A stretch of 64,000 bases of DNA. Origin: Emticicia aquatica (GTDB taxonomy: Bacteria > Bacteroidota > Bacteroidia > Cytophagales > Spirosomataceae). Shown here in pieces: positions 61,861 through 64,000 of this stretch (position 1 is its first letter; each line of letters opens with the position of its first letter). The notes under the pieces were generated by a model. The model searched no databases, was not told where the DNA came from, and worked only from the letters and a program-made list of their open reading frames with translations. The stretch covers positions 930,001 to 994,000 of the forward strand of contig NZ_CAKLPY010000001.1 of the NCBI RefSeq assembly GCF_923079645.1, read 5' to 3'. The position numbers were made by a program, and so were the translations under genes.

Positions 61861-63231
61861 TTATTTAAGGGGAAGTTTTATTGTGAAAGTAGTGCTTTCG
61901 CCTTCAATACTTTCGACTTCGATTGTGCCACCGTGGCCTTTGGTTATAATATCATAGCTCATAGAAAGTCCCAAACCTGTTCCTTGACCCGTCGGTTTTG
62001 TGGTAAAAAATGGCTGGAAAATTTTTAATTTCACATTTTCAGGCATTCCACTACCGTTGTCTTGAATCTTAATAATGAGTTCATTATCAATTTTTTCTGT
62101 AATAATTATAACCGTAGGTTTGTAGTTCTGAATATTTAATTTAATTTTTTGTTGCACAGCATAAAACGCATTATTGATTATATTAAGCAATACTCTTCCA
62201 AAATCTTGAGGAATCACTTCTACTTTTGGTAAATTTGTATCTAAATTTGTTTTGAAATCTGCATTGAAAGTTTTGTCTTTTGCACGAAGGCCGTGATAGG
62301 ACAATCTTAAATATTCATCAACCAAAGCATTTATATCAATTAATTCTTTTTGCCCTGAACTTGTGCGAGAATGTTGTAACATCCCTTTTACAATGCTTGC
62401 TGCACGTTGTCCATGATGCGTAATTTTTTGTTGATTCTGACTTAAATCTGTTAAAATTTCAATGATATAATTTTTGTCGAAATTGTCTTTTTCGAGTTCT
62501 TCTGTAATTTCTTGACAAAGTTCAACCGAAACCTCCGAAAAGTTATTGACAAAATTCAAAGGATTCTGAATCTCATGGGCAATTCCTGCGGTGAGTTCGC
62601 CCAAAGAAGCCATTTTTTCAGACTGAATTAACTGTGTTTGAGTAGTTTTTAATTCTACAAGAGCTTCTTCTAAAGATTCTTTTTGTTTGGTAAGTTCGGC
62701 AGTACGTTCGGCAACTTGGTATTCGAGTTCTTGTTTTTTTGCTTCCAGTAAACGTCTTTCTTCTTCTTCTTTTTGTTTTTCAAGGCGTTCTCTTTTTCCT
62801 TGTCTTTGGGCGTAGAAACTAAAACCAATTACCCAAAAAATGGCAAAACTTCGTATTGGGTCAAAAAAATACAAGTTGTTTTTGTGAAAATTTGGTGTGA
62901 GAAGGTGAAAAAAATCGTAAATAAATAATACAGCTGCTAAGGGAATAAATGCTATTTCCATCATTCTACGAGCTACGGGTAATTCTTTTGCTAAGAAAAG
63001 TATATAAAGCACCACAATCGTGATGAGTTCGTAGAAATAATCTTTGAAAAATGAAAAATTTAGTAATTCTCCCAGTAATAATACCATGAATGTCCATAGC
63101 CAAGAAAATTTCAATACACGAAATACTTTCGGATGTCGAGTTTGTATTTCTAAATAACGCCCTAGAAACTGCATCAAAAAATGAGCGATAACCACTGAGG
63201 GCATTATATCGGTGTAATCTATATTCATCAT
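61861..63231 (-). CDS. Multi-spanning membrane sensor histidine kinase
   Basis: A 456-residue kinase. Residues 1-155 hold about five or six hydrophobic helices with no recognised sensing domain; a basic coiled coil (~155-215) leads to His219 in AGIAHEIQNPLNFVNNFSE, then N box LLNIINNAFYA and G boxes IQDNGSGM and GTGLGLSM. The core is a near copy of the neighbouring kinase, so the pair arose by duplication and exchanged sensor parts. Probable partners are the receivers at 57.4-58.9 kb. Confidence 0.92.
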   Translation of the reverse strand: MMNIDYTDIMPSVVIAHFLMQFLGRYLEIQTRHPKVFRVLKFSWLWTFMVLLLGELLNFSFFKDYFYELITIVVLYILFLAKELPVARRMMEIAFIPLAAVLFIYDFFHLLTPNFHKNNLYFFDPIRSFAIFWVIGFSFYAQRQGKRERLEKQKEEEERRLLEAKKQELEYQVAERTAELTKQKESLEEALVELKTTQTQLIQSEKMASLGELTAGIAHEIQNPLNFVNNFSEVSVELCQEITEELEKDNFDKNYIIEILTDLSQNQQKITHHGQRAASIVKGMLQHSRTSSGQKELIDINALVDEYLRLSYHGLRAKDKTFNADFKTNLDTNLPKVEVIPQDFGRVLLNIINNAFYAVQQKIKLNIQNYKPTVIIITEKIDNELIIKIQDNGSGMPENVKLKIFQPFFTTKPTGQGTGLGLSMSYDIITKGHGGTIEVESIEGESTTFTIKLPLK

Positions 63232-63262
63232 AATCTTTAGCTTGGTTTTATAAGCATGATTT

Positions 63263-64000
63263 TTAACTCAATCCACGTATTTTATCATTTTGAGAGCGAA
63301 TTCTTTGGCACAAAATTCTCAATACACTTCGAAGCAATTCGTTGCGTTCTTCCATCAAATCAAAGAAATCTTCTTGGTCAATTCTGAAAAGCAGCACATC
63401 ATTTTTTGCAATAGCTGACGCTGAACGAGGTTCTGCGTCCAAAAGGGCCAATTCGCCAAAAACATCTCCTTTCATAAATGTAGCTAACAGTGTTTCATGG
63501 TCATATATATCGATTTCTCCTGCATAAATAATGTACATACAATTGCCAATTTCGCCTTTTTTGAAAATAATCTTTTCTTCATTGAAAGAAATTTCTTTCA
63601 TAATTGGAACAATCGAAGTCAATACATTTTCGGGCGTTTCGGCAAAAAGTTGTGTATTTTTCAATACAATTACTCGTTCGAGTTCGGAGATTGACGCTAT
63701 TTCGTGCGAGTGACTCATATCAGTTTTGTTAAAATATTTTTCAAATTCAGGTTGTTGTTTAAAGAAGGCATTAGTTAAAATTGCTTGATGAGCTGCTTCT
63801 TTTAATATTTTTTTAGGATGATTGAGGTAGCTTTCAAAAAGTTTGATTTCATGTAAAGAAAATTTACTTTTGGCAGGTTTCCATGCTTGTATAGCTTGTG
63901 CAATTGTCCAACAGCCAAAAGCGGTTTCTCCTTTTTCTAAAATCAAATGTACGATTGGTTTTACTTTTACGTCTTTACCTAAATATGCTTTAAAAATGAC
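63263..64000 (-). CDS. Cyclic nucleotide-binding domain protein, C-terminal part (runs off right edge)
   Basis: The frame remains open to base 64000, so the TTG at 63946 is not a real start and the gene continues outside. The visible ~245 residues begin with HEAT-like helices (LFESYLNHPKKILKEAAHQAI) and end in a cyclic-nucleotide-binding fold: EKIIFKKGEIGNCMYIIYAGEI, the phosphate-binding cassette GELALLDAEPRSASA, then a C-helix ending DKIRGL. No DNA-binding domain follows. The intact PBC Arg suggests cAMP can bind. It lies upstream of the kinases and an adenylate cyclase. Confidence 0.88.
   Translation of the reverse strand, partial: VIFKAYLGKDVKVKPIVHLILEKGETAFGCWTIAQAIQAWKPAKSKFSLHEIKLFESYLNHPKKILKEAAHQAILTNAFFKQQPEFEKYFNKTDMSHSHEIASISELERVIVLKNTQLFAETPENVLTSIVPIMKEISFNEEKIIFKKGEIGNCMYIIYAGEIDIYDHETLLATFMKGDVFGELALLDAEPRSASAIAKNDVLLFRIDQEDFFDLMEERNELLRSVLRILCQRIRSQNDKIRGLS

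Noticed and set aside
63263-63946. Complete 227-residue cyclic nucleotide-binding protein starting at a TTG
   Set aside because: The same frame stays open for 18 more codons to the window edge and begins mid-helix, so the gene is truncated by the window.

Overview
The window is AT-rich DNA from a member of the Bacteroidota, most likely an aerobic Cytophagales-type bacterium. The reasons are a type IX secretion C-terminal sorting domain on a secreted protease, a DUF4834 gene, OmpA/PD40 and SPOR envelope proteins, stand-alone LytTR and PilJ-type regulators, and promoters matching the Bacteroidota pattern TTTG-N19-TAnnTTTG. All genes look chromosomal. I saw no rRNA, tRNA, insertion sequence, prophage, CRISPR array or origin.

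Layout. 1-6.5 kb: a truncated TPR/AAA+ ATPase, then a compact minus-strand operon (two multi-spanning membrane proteins, hemolysin III-type protein, FUSC membrane protein, SDR oxidoreductase). 6.7-19.3 kb: an erythromycin-esterase-like lipoprotein, an APH-fold kinase, the maltosyltransferase GlgE, two SPOR-domain paralogues, a T9SS-exported metalloprotease, an acyltransferase with a large membrane protein, and an OmpA/PD40 protein. 19.6-34.1 kb: housekeeping genes (cytochrome c, FtsB/DivIC-like protein, enolase, YicC, a NatAB-type ABC exporter, penicillin-binding protein 1A, lipid kinase with a SUI1 protein, hydrolase, MOSC protein, endonuclease III, VWA protein).

34.2-50.9 kb is a complete nitrate/nitrite assimilation island. 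One arm (minus) holds nirBD and a NarX/NarL-like two-component system with a PilJ nitrate-sensor-type domain. The other arm (plus) holds cobA (siroheme synthesis), an outer-membrane porin, an NrtABD-type nitrate ABC transporter, a nitrate reductase fused to its own flavin and [2Fe-2S] electron-input module, and a rubredoxin fused to a degenerate sulfite/nitrite-reductase-like fold. Nitrate would cross the outer membrane through the porin, enter through Nrt, and be reduced to nitrite and then to ammonium by NirBD with siroheme from CobA.

The most unusual observation is in the untranslated RNA of this island. Small hairpins that present the same hexanucleotide loop UGGGGG occur three times in the long leader before the porin/nrt operon and once immediately before the nirD start codon. 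The nirB leader carries the same AUGGGGG word, and also shares with the nrt leader the ordered blocks CUAA and ACGUAGG. This looks like an undescribed RNA-level control element for nitrogen-oxide assimilation.

51-64 kb: a secreted thioredoxin-like protein; a DUF4834/DoxX/HDAC-like/deoC operon; sufC-ridA-sufD without sufB or sufS; and a minus-strand signalling cluster (cyclic-nucleotide-binding protein, two histidine kinases, a secreted unknown, a receiver, and a receiver-adenylate cyclase) that runs off the right edge.
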